DNA of 64,000 nt, from the NCBI GenBank assembly GCA_934045075.1, contig OW203751.1, positions 8,193,321 to 8,257,320 on the forward strand, in the 5' to 3' direction. Below are positions 1 through 11,324 of this stretch, one piece after another (position 1 is the stretch's first letter; every line of letters begins with the position of its first letter). This DNA comes from Yponomeuta sedellus (lineage: Eukaryota; Arthropoda; Insecta; Lepidoptera; Yponomeutidae). The position numbers were made by a program, and so were the translations under genes. The notes below the pieces were generated by a model. It searched no databases. It saw nothing but the letters and a program-made list of their open reading frames with translations, and had not been told where the DNA came from.

Positions 1-60
1 CCTAATCTAGATTTTGTACCAGAGAGAACCACAGCACTAAAGTGGCTATCGTCATTATCA

Positions 61-300
61 TCATCAGCCCACAACTGCCCACTGCTGGGTGTAGGCCTCT
101 TTTCCATCATGTCATGAGCTCCCTGCCAGGCTGTCCACATCGTCCGATCGTCTGACAGTTGGTCTACTCACTGACCACCGGCTCCCAGCCGCCACTCCGT
201 GTCTGCCCTGGTCCACCTGTTCACCATAAGTGTCTTTTCATCCACATCGCGGAGCAGCCACAAGCAAGCAGTCCGTAGAAAAGCACTCCTCTACAATGAC
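61..300 (-). mobile_element. LINE-type 3' fragment
   Basis: CCCACTGCTGGGTGTAGGCC on the plus strand is the reverse of a common LINE tail. No ORF. 300-630 holds nothing I recognise apart from AT-rich sequence. Confidence 0.4.
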
Positions 301-636
301 GTATTGAACACGGAAAGTTAAATACACCTCCGGCTCATCCTCGTCCATCGGCTCGTTTTTTTTCTGTGGGTAGATTCGAAATAGGAAAGATCAAAAGTAA
401 TTTGCTCCCACATTTTTATTCATTTTTGACAATAAAATATCACCTCACCGTTTGTGACTACCCCCATCTTCTCCACGTCACCTGTTGGTTGGCTAGAATA
501 AAATACTATTTAGTATTAAGCCCGCCAATTGTACAATACAGGTACAATAAAGAATTTAATAATAATAATAATCCTCACACAGTCTAAACAGTTGCTTGTA
601 GAAACGTTAAAAAAATCTTTGCAGTAGCTCATTGTC

Positions 637-800
637 AGGCAGCTTGATAACTTCTGACAGTAAGGCCTGCCACTGTCTTACAATCCTCCACTGACCCTGA
701 CTTGGCCCCCGTGGTGAAGTATGGCTTAACCTCCCTGCGATACAGAAAAGACCCCTGCCCAAGCAGCGGGGACATACAAGGGTCGATATCGACCATTGCA
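637..800 (-). mobile_element. 5S rRNA-derived SINE, tail fragment
   Basis: Diverged tail half ending CAAGGGTCGATATCGACC. Confidence 0.65.
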
Positions 801-1228
801 GATTAGTTGTATGTCACATTTTGTCCTGGAGTATAAATCCAGGACAAATCACGTCACACAGTATCTGGTTGTATAGAAATTACAGACCAATAATAAAACT
901 AAAGACGCTTCGAAAACGAGTTGTAAACTTCACAGCCTTCTTTCACAAAGGATGAGCCCTTTTGAGCTCAAATGTAAATGAGCATCGCGATGGTAACAGG
1001 GTAAGGGAGGTCCCTTCAGCAGAGCCCTTACGAGTTGCGCTACTCTAGAAGTCCGTAAATCCGCAAGGTGACAGAGCTTTATTGGTAAATTTTTAACGGG
1101 AAAGCCTTTGTTGTCATGTCAGTTGTAAGCACGTCAAAATCCTGATTTTGTCAGATAATTACCCAAAACGTTTAAAGGGAATTGGCGGAAATCCATTAAA
1201 ATCCTAGGTTGTTGATAATAGGTTTATA

Positions 1229-1358
1229 GGGAAGAGCGGGTGATCGTGTTCTTTCACTATAAAGGGAAATTTCCCGCCAGGCAGATCGTATGCCTGGGGA
1301 CGGCCGGTCCAACTAATGTTAGTCGGACGTTATATTTATGGTATGTCATTGGTACACT
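1229..1358. mobile_element. Third copy of the 197-bp terminal repeat, cut by the gap
   Basis: GGGAAGAGCGGGTGATCG at 1230 onward matches 40271-40400 and ends at the N run. It may be a solo terminal repeat. Confidence 0.7.
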
Positions 1359-1558
1359 NNNNNNNNNNNNNNNNNNNNNNNNNNNNNNNNNNNNNNNNNN
1401 NNNNNNNNNNNNNNNNNNNNNNNNNNNNNNNNNNNNNNNNNNNNNNNNNNNNNNNNNNNNNNNNNNNNNNNNNNNNNNNNNNNNNNNNNNNNNNNNNNNN
1501 NNNNNNNNNNNNNNNNNNNNNNNNNNNNNNNNNNNNNNNNNNNNNNNNNNNNNNNNNN
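1359..1558. other. Assembly gap (200 N)
   Basis: Exactly 200 N, the size of a scaffolding placeholder, so the true distance is unknown. The next PEX19 exon could be inside it. Confidence 0.95.
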
Positions 1559-1912
1559 CCTTATTGCTACTTGGCGGGCCTTACCGTCAGAAGTTATCAA
1601 GCCGCCCATAAGGCCTCTGACATGGCTTAACGACTATCATTACATGACAGCCGGCACCAACGGCTTGAAACGTGCCTTGCGAAGCACCGAAAAACGCCAC
1701 TAGCGGTAGTCACCGGACGGTCACCATCCTGCACCTGACCACGCCTGTTGCTGGCTTAACTCCAGTGATTATTTCCAATCATTCGGTTCGACTAGGCCAC
1801 GAGAACTTCGACATCAACCCTTGCATGTCACCACTGTTGGGGCACGGGTCTCTTCCTGTATCGCAGGAAGGTTTGGCCATACTCCCACCACGAGGGCCAA
1901 GTCCGGGTTGGT
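1559..1912 (+). mobile_element. 5S rRNA-derived SINE copies, one cut by the gap
   Basis: 1559-1810 is the head-containing part of one copy emerging from the gap. 1812-1912 is the tail part of another in the same orientation. Confidence 0.7.
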
Positions 1913-2000
1913 TTAGCGAGCCCTTCGTTTTTTCCCCAATATCAAATACGAATGTATTTGCTTGATCGGATATTTGCTCGAAATGCTGAGAAAGATTTAC

Positions 2001-2122
2001 CTGACCATCCCCGCCAAGGTTATTGAACATATTCGCCAGGTCCCTGGTCTGAGAAGGGCGTCTGAAGGCTCTCCGCGTTTGTGCTGAGATTCTGGAGCGG
2101 TCTGGGTGATTGCTGCCGTCAC
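2001..2122 (-). CDS. PEX19: PEX19 coding exon 5, with two apparent +1 errors
   Basis: Acceptor ttattaattgcag, donor gtaaat. The 122-nt exon cannot be read in one frame. The PEX19-like peptide is found in three successive frames: TAAITQT, then LQNLSTNAESLQTPFSDQ, then DLANMFNNLGGDGQ. The breaks lie at a GG run (2099-2100 on the plus strand) and a CCC run (2042-2044). Removing one base at each gives exactly 40 codons in phase 0 to 0, which fits exon 4. Both excess bases lie in short homopolymers, so assembly error is likelier than true decay. Confidence 0.75.
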
Positions 2123-2139
2123 CTGCAATTAATAAGATA

Positions 2140-2335
2140 ACATAACATTTACATACTGGCACATACATTGCTTCTGGCCCCACACTGGGATACCCTGTGT
2201 CGTGGGAACCAGAACAACGACATCACAAACATGTAAACATCCAAGACCTGGGGTTTTTTGTCCTCAGCCAGGATTCGAACCCCGGGCCCTCTTGCATGGT
2301 AGGCAGATGCGCTAGCCGCCGCCACAGAGGTCGTC
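2140..2335 (-). mobile_element. tRNA-derived SINE
   Basis: Same family as 45065-45285 (shared GCACATACATTGCTT, GGATACCCTGTGTCGTGGG). Lies about 20 bp upstream of the PEX19 exon 5 acceptor. Confidence 0.7.
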
Positions 2336-2376
2336 AAAAAAATAAAATAATAATAAAACATATTTGTTACAAGCCG

Positions 2377-2545
2377 CCATGTCAGAGGCTTTATAGGCGG
2401 CTTGATAGCTTTTGACAGTAAGGCCCGCCACTGTCTTACAATCCCCCAGTAACCAGGACTTGGTCCCCGTGGTGAAGTATGGCCTACCTTCCTGCATGAA
2501 GAGACCCGTGCCCCAGCAGTGGGGACATGCAAGGGTTGATATACC
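2377..2545 (-). mobile_element. 5S rRNA-derived SINE, tail fragment
   Basis: Tail half only, between PEX19 exons 4 and 5. Similar tail fragments lie at 637-800 and 2752-2925 (minus) and at 37578-37755 and 62126-62215 (plus). Another, interrupted, is at 17845-18215 (minus). Confidence 0.7.
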
Positions 2546-2751
2546 AATCAGTTACGTTTTTCATATTTCTGAGAATTTAAGGATATTTTGGAGAATACAA
2601 CATACATACATAACTTAGATACCTACGACAATGCTGCAAATTAAACTTTGAAAAACACCACATTTTATGAATTAACTTTCTGTAAATTCAACATTCTCTC
2701 TTTTTGAGAGAAGGCTTCATAAAAAGAATCACCATCCAACATGGTCGCTAA

Positions 2752-2925
2752 GCCATGTCAGACGCGGGAGGCTATGGCGGCTTGATAACTTCTGACAGTA
2801 AGGCCCGTCACTGTCTTACAATCCAAGACCAACCCGGACTTGGCCCCCGTGGAGTATGGCCCAACCTTCCTGCGATGCAGCAAGAGACCCATGCCCCAGC
2901 AGTGGGGACATACAAAGGGTTGTTG
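2752..2925 (-). mobile_element. 5S rRNA-derived SINE, tail fragment
   Basis: Diverged tail half (CTTGATAACTTCTGACAG to CATACAAAGGGTTG). Confidence 0.65.
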
Positions 2926-2954
2926 TCAGATGTTACTAGCTGAACCCGCAGAAG

Positions 2955-3330
2955 TTGTTAAGGAGTATACGTTTTTATGGCATACAATACAAAAGAGCTA
3001 TGGAGAGAGCTAAGCTCGGAATTTCTCTAAAGGATAGGATTCGTAACGAATGCATCCGACAGAGAACCAAAGTTATCGACATAGCTCAGAGAATCAGCAA
3101 GCTGAAGTGGCAGTGGGCTGGCCATATCTCGCGAAGTACCGAAAACCGTTGGAATAAACGGGTTCTTGAGTGGAGACCGCGACTCGGCAAACGTAGTGTG
3201 GGACGCCCTCCGACCAGGTGGGATGACGATCTGCGAAAAACTGCAGGCAGATGCTGGATGCGGCAAGCTGAAGACAGGGCACTATGGCGCTCATTAGGGG
3301 AGGGCTATGTCCAGCAGTGGACTACATAAT
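2955..3330 (+). pseudogene. LINE ORF2 C-terminal fragment
   Basis: Encodes RTKVIDIAQRISKLKWQWAG and PRLGKRSVGRPPTRWDDDL with a stop at 3327, the typical C-terminus of insect non-LTR reverse transcriptases. Lacks the rest of the element. It lies in a PEX19 intron. Confidence 0.75.
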
Positions 3331-3383
3331 ATAGCCTGAAGAAAAAGAAAACAAAAGATACGGCAAACGACTGTATATTCTTT

Positions 3384-3731
3384 TACAGTACTACACATCA
3401 TAAAAGTCCCTTCGGGAATCTACGTTCGCGCAGACTAGGAAGAAGTTTAACGAATGTACCCGAAGCTATAAGTACATTCAACATGATCTTTAACCGATAC
3501 GGTTAAGGTCTACAATTGATTGCCGCAGTAGCGCTACCTATTTCGCTCACGCTAATATTGCCAAACTAATAGTCACCTGCATCGATGACGTTGAATCAAC
3601 CAATAGCAACAAAGGCGCGCGGCCTGCCATAAAATGAAACTATCTGATTGATCGATCAACTTGCCGCACATCCAAAATTTGGTCATCTGCGCAGGTACGT
3701 CCGCGAGACTTATTTCTTGTGTAGCACTGTA
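3384..3731. mobile_element. TA-flanked MITE, second copy, in a PEX19 intron
   Basis: Same 344-bp element as 44188-44531 (a few scattered differences), TA on both sides, body 3386-3729. It lies between PEX19 exons 4 and 5, about 60 bp from the exon 4 donor. TA duplication and short inverted repeats suggest a Tc1/mariner-type mobiliser. Confidence 0.88.
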
Positions 3732-3792
3732 CATTAACTGTATCTGAGCCCCAGACTGAGGCCACTTTTACAAATGAATGAACGAAACTTAC

Positions 3793-3878
3793 ATCATCGT
3801 TTGTTTCAATGACGGGCGGGTCGCTAGAGTCCCCGGGCGTCGCGTCACCAGCTGGCTTCATTACCTGCGCTGCGGCTT
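3793..3878 (-). CDS. PEX19: PEX19 coding exon 4
   Basis: Acceptor gtgccaaacag, donor gtaagt. A 2-nt start completes a Glu codon with exon 3, followed by 28 codons ending in phase 0. It encodes EAAAQVMKPAGDATPGD, then an acidic, Ser/Pro-rich stretch ending in ETNDD. A 344-bp MITE (3386-3729) sits only about 60 bp from the donor. Confidence 0.8.
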
Positions 3879-3942
3879 CTGTTTGGCACAGAGATAAGAT
3901 TAGATAAGATAAGATGAGATTATATTCTTTTTTTAATGCACT

Positions 3943-4340
3943 AACCCGTGCTAAGGACAGATTTAAATAACCTATTTAGAGGCTAAAAATTCCACCCATG
4001 CCGGCATTCGCCGGGAACTATGGCTATCCGTGCTAGCCATAGGTGGCGGGTTCGAATCCCAGCATGGGTGAAACTTTTAGCCTCTTAATAGGTTTTTTTA
4101 TAACATGAGATGTGAGGTGAGATCAAAATATAATATATTTAAGGAAAATTTTAAAGTGACTTTATATCTGATGCATTGGTAAAACCTCTTCACACCATTA
4201 TATTCTTTTTAATGCCCAACCCATGCTAAGGACAATTTTAATTTTTTTTGAGAATTTGACATTTTTTTCTGGCACGGTTAGCCAGAGGTTGCGGGTTCGA
4301 GTCCTGGCATGGGTGGAATTTTTTGCCTCTAAACAAGCTC
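3943..4340. repeat. Two tRNA-like foldback repeats
   Basis: CACCCATGCCGG ... TCGAATCCCAGCATGGGTG (3995-4070) and a degraded second copy to 4335. Each has inverted arms ending AATGCACTAACCC and AGCCTC...AATAGG. Related to the satellite unit at 46-58 kb. Confidence 0.65.
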
Positions 4341-4432
4341 TTTACAGCATTTTTTTATATTTCTTTAATTCTGTCTATCATTTTCAAAATTAAAACTTAT
4401 GTCACCCATTTATGAAATTTCCTTTATTTTCA

Positions 4433-5035
4433 ACCGACTTCAAAAAAAGGAGGAGGTTCTCAATTCGACCCGTATGTTTTTCTATGTTTGTTACGCGATA
4501 ACTTCGCCAATTATGAACCGATCTTTTTTCAACAAATCTTTTTTCGGCGTATAGGTAATACCTCAAGGGTGGTCCCATTTAAATTTAATAATAAATTAAT
4601 TAACTTTAAAAAAAAAACCTACTTCAAATGCGTGAACACAAAAAAAAAACTAATAAAATAATTAACTTTAAAAAAAAAATAAAACCGACTTCAAATGCGT
4701 GAACACAAAAAAAAACTAAAAATTGAAAAATAATTCCTAATATCTATTACCTAATACTATAATTTTCCTAAACTATGTCAAAGTAATTAAAGTTAAACCA
4801 GCTAAATATCTTACAATAGTTATACTTATATACCTATTGCTTTTTGGAGTCGGTGCCAGCCGTATTAAGTTTAGCCGCGAACAAGACCATTTACATCAAG
4901 AATGCTAAAATAGGATAAGAGAATTGTTATACTTACTTCTTTTGAAATAAATAAATTTCAATTTCAATATTAGGAATTATTTTTCAATTTTTAGTTTTTT
5001 TTGTGTTCACGCATTTGAAGTCGGTTTTATTTTTT
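4433..5035. mobile_element. Foldback element with ~60-bp inverted arms
   Basis: ACCGACTTCAAATGCGTG (4683) continuing to TTCCTAAT (4740) is inverted at 4970-5029. A further partial copy (CGACTTCAAAAAAAGGAGG) starts at 4435. AT-rich, no ORF. Confidence 0.65.
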
Positions 5036-5147
5036 TTAAAAAGTTATTGCCACTTTACATTTCAAGTAGACCAGACTACATAATTACTAAACGACAACAA
5101 CAAATACTAAAAACTACAAAATATTTAAGTTTGCTTGCTATTATAAT

Positions 5148-5640
5148 CGTCGTCGTCGTCAGGCCATACTAGTCCACTGCTGGACGTAGCCCTCCCCAAA
5201 AGAGCGCCACGTTGTGCTATCATAGGGGGTAATGCCCATAATCAAAGGCATGCGGGTTGGGGATCGCAGTTCGGTAGAATTGTACTGCAGGGGGCGCCGC
5301 TGCCCACCCCCCGGCTTGTGTCCCTCAGTCGCCTTTTCGACACCCGCGGGAAGAATTGGGTTGGTGCTAGTTACTTAGACCTGAGATTTCCGCACTTAGC
5401 CTCATAGCTGGGCCATTGTACGTAGCAAGCGCTGAGGTACGCTAACACCTCAGACACTAGGGTTTCCTTACGATGTTTTCCTTCACCGTCAGCGAGTAGT
5501 ATTGCTACTATAATTTCACAAATGTACATAACTTAGAAAACAAAGTCATTGGTACATGCCGGGTTTCGAACCCACGCCCTCCCGATTGAGAAGCCGGCGT
5601 TCTACACCGCTCCGCTACCACCGCTCTGGGGGTAGGTGCT
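5148..5640 (-). mobile_element. Dispersed LINE/SINE composite repeat
   Basis: 5155-5350 shares the CCACTGCTGGACGTAGCCC and GGGGATCGCAGTTCGG block also seen at 16998-17250 and (inverted) 62985-63405. 5380-5640 is a tRNA-like SINE (GGTTTCGAACCC, CCGCTCCGCTACCACC) related to 13135-13355, 14815-14995 and 29835-29880. Confidence 0.6.
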
Positions 5641-5929
5641 ATTCTCTAGGCCGACACCACACAGCAACGGGAATCCCTAACCACGAAATCATGCACTCAC
5701 TTTTCTTTTAATAACAGTGCACCTAATTACCTTCTTAACGATGACGTTCATCATCGAGATTACAAAGTATCTACCCAATTAAAAACTAAAAATACGCACG
5801 CTGAAAAGGGTGTTAGGAACCTTGTTATCTTGTTATAAACCTTGACATACTTTATATACTGCGAATCGTTAATGAGAGATACAGCCGACTGCCCAATATA
5901 ATACGAGTAATTGTACGAGTAAGTATTGA

Positions 5930-6140
5930 GAAAGGAATGTTGCGTTGGTTTGGACATGTGGAGAGGATGAAGGAAGAAAGATTGACAAAACAAATTTATA
6001 TTGCGAATGTGAGTGGATGGGCTGGTAAGGGTCGTCCCAGACGGACATCCATCGAACAAATAGGGGATGTATTAGCAAAGAGGAAGATTAAAAAGTACCC
6101 GGAACCGGCGAGCGTGCATTCAACGACTTATGAACGTTGA
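5930..6140 (+). pseudogene. LINE ORF2 C-terminal fragment, second family
   Basis: MLRWFGHVERMKEERLTKQI then GRPRRTSIEQIGDVL, a common non-LTR retrotransposon tail, 5' truncated. Confidence 0.7.
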
Positions 6141-6339
6141 TGAAGCGAAGGTGATATGTCAGGATCGTGGCATGGGATACAGGCGTGAGGTTATGTAAGT
6201 AACTAGGGGGCGAGCCTCCTGCGCACTTACGCGCGCCAACCCCCAGCCGCTCCGAGGTGCGCTCTCCGCGGCGCTCGGCCTAGGGCCTTGCTAGACACTT
6301 ATTGTAGCGAATCGTTGCATGGGAACATGTGTGGTGTTG

Positions 6340-6560
6340 GCCTTCGGCCTCGGCCTGGACGGAGCTCGGCCTTCGGCCTCGCCGCGGTGGGGTTTCTCGT
6401 GCCCGCTCCGCAGAGCTTGGCCTCCGGCCTCGCAAGTTTGTCCCTTTTTGCTTTTGCGCTGGTACTTGTGCGCCGTAACTTGAATAATCTCGGCCTTCGG
6501 CCTCAGCCTAAACGGAGCTCGGCCTTCGGCCTCGCCGCGGCAGAACTTTTTGTGCCCGCT
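6340..6560. repeat. CGGCCTTCGGCCTCG-rich repeat
   Basis: The motif CTCGGCCTTCGGCCTCG recurs four to five times and again once at 7955-7975. It is GC-rich in AT-rich surroundings. The flanking ~57-bp segment GGTGCAAACCTCTTCACACC at 6566 is repeated directly at 7679. Confidence 0.6.
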
Positions 6561-8540
6561 GTGACGGTGCAAACCTCTTCACACCATTTTTATTTCTATT
6601 TCCATCTATCATTTTCAAAATTCAAAACAAAACCTCCACAGGTTAAACCTACAAGGAACTCTTTGGCAGTAAAATAAAAACTCTCACCCTCACCCCATCC
6701 TTACCTCATTACTAAAATAATTTCTTTACCTCTTTTTTTATAGTATCCGTACTCTTTTTAAATATTTAACTGACAACTTGTACAAAACCTACCAATGCCA
6801 CCTTTTTATAGTTCTAATTTTCTGTATATATAATCACCACATTACCTTTTCGGACACATTTGCGTCATACTATTTATCTATTTATTTATTAACTATACAC
6901 TTACACCACTATCCTCCAGGACATTTGCTAACCAATTTTTTTTTAGAACATCCAAACATTCAATCAGGTGCGGCGACAACACGTTAAATAAGCCTAGGTC
7001 AATTAATTTACTTATCAATCGCGTTACTTACATAACGCATTACGGTGTTTACCCCACCATAGCTCTGAGAGCACTACTACGACGGATTCTACCCCGTCGG
7101 GTACCTACTATGTACCCAATATTATAAATATTGTTAAAATGTAAATAACTTTCATAGAGCGGATTGTGACTCAATAAATAAGCCTTACCACTACCGAATA
7201 CCAGCGGGTGGTAACTGGCTAAATAAGCCTATTACTAATTTAGGCCAGTTTCTGGATAAATCTAATTTAATAAAAATAGATTTTGTCTATACTGAATGAA
7301 CGTCTTCACCTTCACTTTAGATGAAGACAATGCTAGGTGATGCATGCTAGGGATGAATGATAGGTGATGAATAAAAGTGGAACTGCCTAATGTAAATATT
7401 CATTGTAGATATCACCCCACACCTTCTAAATTTTTTTTTCATCGCCCATCTTTTATATTTTATTTTATTTTAATATATAAGAATAACAAAATTTATTTAC
7501 TTACCATCCCACATCCCTGACCTTCATCGACTTTACTCTCGACCTTGACTTTAAATTTTAAATTATATAAGTTAACTTGACTATATTTTTTAGAAAAAAA
7601 AAATTTTTTTTAGATATTTTTTTTAAATAAATATATCTAAAAAATATTTTTTTTTACCGGTGCCCCCGGGTAATGTGACGGTGCAAACCTCTTCACACCA
7701 TTTTTATTTCTATTTCCATCTATCATTTTCAAATATTTAAATTATGTACGTCATACATTCTTCGATTTCACTCATTTTTCACCACTACTACTTTACGCTT
7801 TGACCAGATTTGACTTTTTACCTGCTTCTCCGTTTATCCGTTTTTATCCAGTTTTCTGTTAATATTACTACAATTCTACAAATAAAACCACACCTAAAGT
7901 CGTTCCAGAGTTTATTTATTAATTATTAAAGTTATAAAACGTTCCACCGCTTCGCAGAGCTCGGCCTCCGGCCTCGCAAGTTTGTCTCATTTCTCTATTG
8001 AAAAGTCAATTTTAGTACTAAATCTCCATACAAAAAATTGACATTTTCAATCATCAATATCTCGGCCGCCATCTTGAAATTCCAAGATGTTGGATTTTTC
8101 TCATATACCTGGGTCCTTTGGGAACGCGATGCCGCTTAGGGTATATCTCCAGCATATGCCCAGTTGGCTGCCGACTTTTTTGCGCAAAGGTCGATTTTTC
8201 GGTCGGCTATATCTGCGCCGCCATTTTGAATTTCGAACAACCAAAATTTTTTTTTCCAATCGGATCACTATAACACTTTATAACAAAATTTCATCCAAAT
8301 CGGCCGGTAAACGACAGAGTTAGCACCCTCGCGTAGTGGAACGCGTTCGAAATTCAAAAATCGGCTCCATAGGATGGCTGTATATCGTACATTATATATT
8401 CATGGACATATTACACAGATCTCGCTAGCTAATATTATATATATTATATATAATATATATGATACAATGGGCTGTGAAACAAGTCATTTAGTTGTACTTA
8501 GTATGGGGCTAACGAGATCTGTGTAATATGTCCATATATG
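6560..8540. other. No gene seen
   Basis: AT-rich sequence with two direct ~57-bp repeats (6562 and 7677) and a block TCTCGGCCGCCATCTTG (8061) of transposon type. ORFs here are short and unsupported. Confidence 0.4.
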
Positions 8541-8922
8541 ACGGTCGCGGTGGCGCAGCGGTTTGGCACGCTGACTGTAAAACCGAAGGTCTCGGGTTCG
8601 ATCCCCGGCCGGGTAAAACTAGGAAACAAACTTTTCTAGTTTGTCTCGGGTCTTGGATGTTATCTATGTATTTAAACTATCGTCGAGTTAGCACCTATCA
8701 TACAAGTCATTTAGATGTACTTAGTATAGTAGGGCTAACGAGATCTGTGTAATATGTCCATGAATATATATTTATTTATTCTTTCTATAATTAGCAGAGT
8801 TTTGATTTAAAAAAATATAACTCCTGAATGTATTCAACACTAGACACAATCGCCCTTTAAGTACTTTTTAATATTATTCTACTATATATAATACGAGAGA
8901 TCTGTGTAATATGTCCATGAAT
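8396..8922. mobile_element. tRNA-derived SINE cluster
   Basis: 8541-8616 has tRNA-like boxes (TGGCGCAGCGGTTT, GGTTCGATCCCC). The sequence GATCTGTGTAATATGTCC occurs at 8516, 8741 and 8902 and inverted at 8403, marking several SINE ends. A palindromic TATATAATATAT run sits at 8430-8460. Confidence 0.65.
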
Positions 8923-9155
8923 TTTTATTTATTTAGATGGTTTTAAATTTACTAATATATACCCAGAGTCACTCTCACAGTTAAGACGATTCGACGGACA
9001 CCTGTCAAGCTAAAATCCATCATGCCCTTTATGATACAGAGCGTAACAAACAAATATACATACATACATGTATAAATACATACACTAAAATAAACATAAC
9101 CCTCCTTCTGGCGCAGTCGGGTAATATAATTATTGTGTTCTGAAATTATAATTAC

Positions 9156-9206
9156 CTGCCATCTTTGAGAAGGTTTGTGCTATTTGTTCTTGCGTAATTT
9201 GCTCCT
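9156..9206 (-). CDS. PEX19: PEX19 coding exon 3 (51 nt)
   Basis: This short exon has a good acceptor (ttctatttccag) and a gtaatt donor. Phases fit on both sides (2-nt start, 1-nt end). It reads EEQITQEQIAQTFSKMA, continuing from SGVP of exon 2. FSKMA followed by EAA of the next exon matches human FQKLSEAA. It is too short to appear as an isolated ORF, but the double phase match and homology make it secure. Confidence 0.8.
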
Positions 9207-9544
9207 CTGGAAATAGAAAAAATAGGCACGGATAAGTTAAAAGAGCCTTGCAGAAAAGACCGCGAGAAATATTGAGGGTGATCTAATGAGCAACCCGTAG
9301 ATACAAAGGCAATTGGTGACACATAGTTATACTCGTATAAGATTATTTAGTTAATAATTTTTATATATTTCATATTTAGTGCTTAGAGAAGGCACTAAAT
9401 ATGATAGAAATATGTGAAATGTTTCAATAAACTGTTTCAATTCAATTGATTTTTGTGATATGTCACTAATGCGAGCTGTCAATATGTCCGGCTTTTCAGT
9501 ATGGCATGTAATATAATATATATTGCTGGGAAGTGGAGATTCGT

Positions 9545-9903
9545 TAAGAGATTTCTTTAAAGATACTAACATCCTGACAGTTGCCAGTCAGTATATCTAT
9601 GAAAACATTTTGTACGTTGGGAAAAATATCAGTAACTTTAAAACTTTAGGAAGCCAACACAATGTAAATACTAGAAATAAACATAAACTTTTGTTCCCAC
9701 TATTAAGGCTGGCAAAGGTTAATAATCCTTCATGGGACATTGTATACGCTTCTATAATAAAATCCCTGAAGATAAATTAAGCTTGCCTGAATCGCGTTTC
9801 AAAAAATATGTTAAGCACACTTTGTGCCAAAAGGGCTATTATATCTTAAAGGATTATCTAGATGACAATGGGACCTGGAATGAAAGCCAGTACAATGTAT
9901 GAG
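9545..9903 (+). pseudogene. CR1/Jockey-type LINE ORF2 C-terminus, frameshifted
   Basis: NILTVASQYIYENILYVGKN and NTRNKHKLL, then after a frameshift near 9755 LPESRFKKYVKHTLC and GYYILKDYLDDNGTW, to a stop near 9901. NTRNK and FKK-x-VK are typical of the C-termini of these LINEs. Confidence 0.7.
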
Positions 9904-10167
9904 TCCTATGTTTTATAATAATTATGTAAACTATGTTAATTAAGGACTTTAAAAAGACTAAGTTTGGAGTTTTTTTTGTCCATTTTTTCTGCAAAATGAT
10001 CTAGATTTTGAAATGGACCCCTAGTTTGAATTGTAACGTTCATTAAGCCGCAGCATCTGGGCTACTTTGAATAATTTTTTTTCATTTCATTGCATCTTAA
10101 GATATAATAATTTATCGCTCGTTATTTTTATAGCACAGTGAGAGCCAGTCTCGTACAAAAAGTATCT

Positions 10168-10680
10168 TCTTCTTCTTCAGGATATTAGTCCACTGCTGGA
10201 AATAGCCCACCCCTAATGAGCGCCATAGAGCCCTGTCTTCAGCTTGCCGCATCCAGCACCTGCCTGCAGTTTTTCGCAGATCCTCATCCCACCTGGTCGG
10301 AGGGCGTCCTACACTACGTTTGCCGAGCCGCGGTCTCCACTCAAGAACACGTTTACACCAACGGCTGTCGGTTCTTCGCGAGATATGTCCAATAATATTA
10401 AGTTACCACCTACATGATATGTAATTACCATGCTTTAGCAAATAAATTATTCTATTGTATTATTCTATTATATTCCCACTGCCACTTCATTTCGCTAATT
10501 CTCTGAACTTTGATTCTCTGTCGGATGCATTCTTAACGAATCCTATCCTTCAGATAAACTCCGAGCATATCTCTCTCCATAGCTCGCTGAGCGACTTTGA
10601 ACTGGTGGACCAGCCCTTTCGTTAGTGTCCATGTCTCGGCTCCGTAAATTGAAAACTTTCGTTTTCAAACATTGCGGTAC
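10168..10680 (-). pseudogene. LINE ORF2 C-terminal fragment (minus), disrupted
   Basis: Reverse complement of the 2955-3330 family, from ATATTAGTCCACTGCTGGA at the 3' end, with an insertion around 10390-10470. Confidence 0.7.
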
Positions 10681-10872
10681 GGATGACGAGAAGACTCGGC
10701 GTAGTTTCCCACAAAATGTATGACGAGCGATCACTCATTATATCTCAAGACGTACTCAATACGTATTTTGTAACATCCCCTAGGTCAAAAGTCGGCTTAA
10801 TTCCGTCAGCTTGCGCGGTAGAATATCACCAGAGTGAGAATAAGCCATTCGCTCTAGAATTTCACTAGAATG

Positions 10873-11037
10873 TCAAAGGCCGTATGGGCGGCTTGATAAC
10901 TTCTGACAGTAAGGCCCGCCACTGTCTTACAAACCTCCACCAACCCGGACTTGGCCCCCGTGGTGGAGTAAGGCCTAACCTTCCTGCGATGCAGGAAGAG
11001 ACCCGTGCCCCAACAGTGGGGACATACAAGGGTTGAT
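10873..11037 (-). mobile_element. 5S rRNA-derived SINE, tail fragment
   Basis: Tail half only (GGCGGCTTGATAACTTC to CAAGGGTTGATAACG), next to PEX19 exon 2. Confidence 0.7.
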
Positions 11038-11082
11038 AACGTAACGTAACTAGAGTTTCACAGAGTAGAAGGAGAGACAGAC

Positions 11083-11247
11083 CTGGAACGCCGCTAAAGC
11101 TGCCCAGTATAGCGGCCATGTTGGTTTCAAACTGCGCTGCGGCTTCTTTTATGAACTCTTCGCTCCACATGTTCTGCGGGGGATCTTCGGAGCCTTCGGC
11201 CGAGGCTGGCTTGTCTGTGGCCTTCTTGGTCATGTCTTGGAGGGCGC
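11083..11247 (-). CDS. PEX19: PEX19 coding exon 2
   Basis: Acceptor ttgtccacag precedes 11247 on the minus strand; the donor is gtctgt below 11083. It has a 2-nt start, 54 codons and a 1-nt end, so it joins exon 1 to read LLDSALQDMTKKATDK. It continues through an acidic linker to WSEEFIKEAAAQFETNMAAI, the amphipathic helix region that follows the linker in PEX19. A 5S-type SINE fragment abuts the donor side (10873-11037). Confidence 0.85.
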
Positions 11248-11324
11248 CTGTGGACAAAATGGGGGTCAAAACATACATATTTTTTTAAGTACCTAGCCCA
11301 CAAACTTTTTTAATGCAATAACCT

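Noticed and set aside
1240..1703. ORFs across the N run
   Set aside because: They exist only because N codons are not stops.
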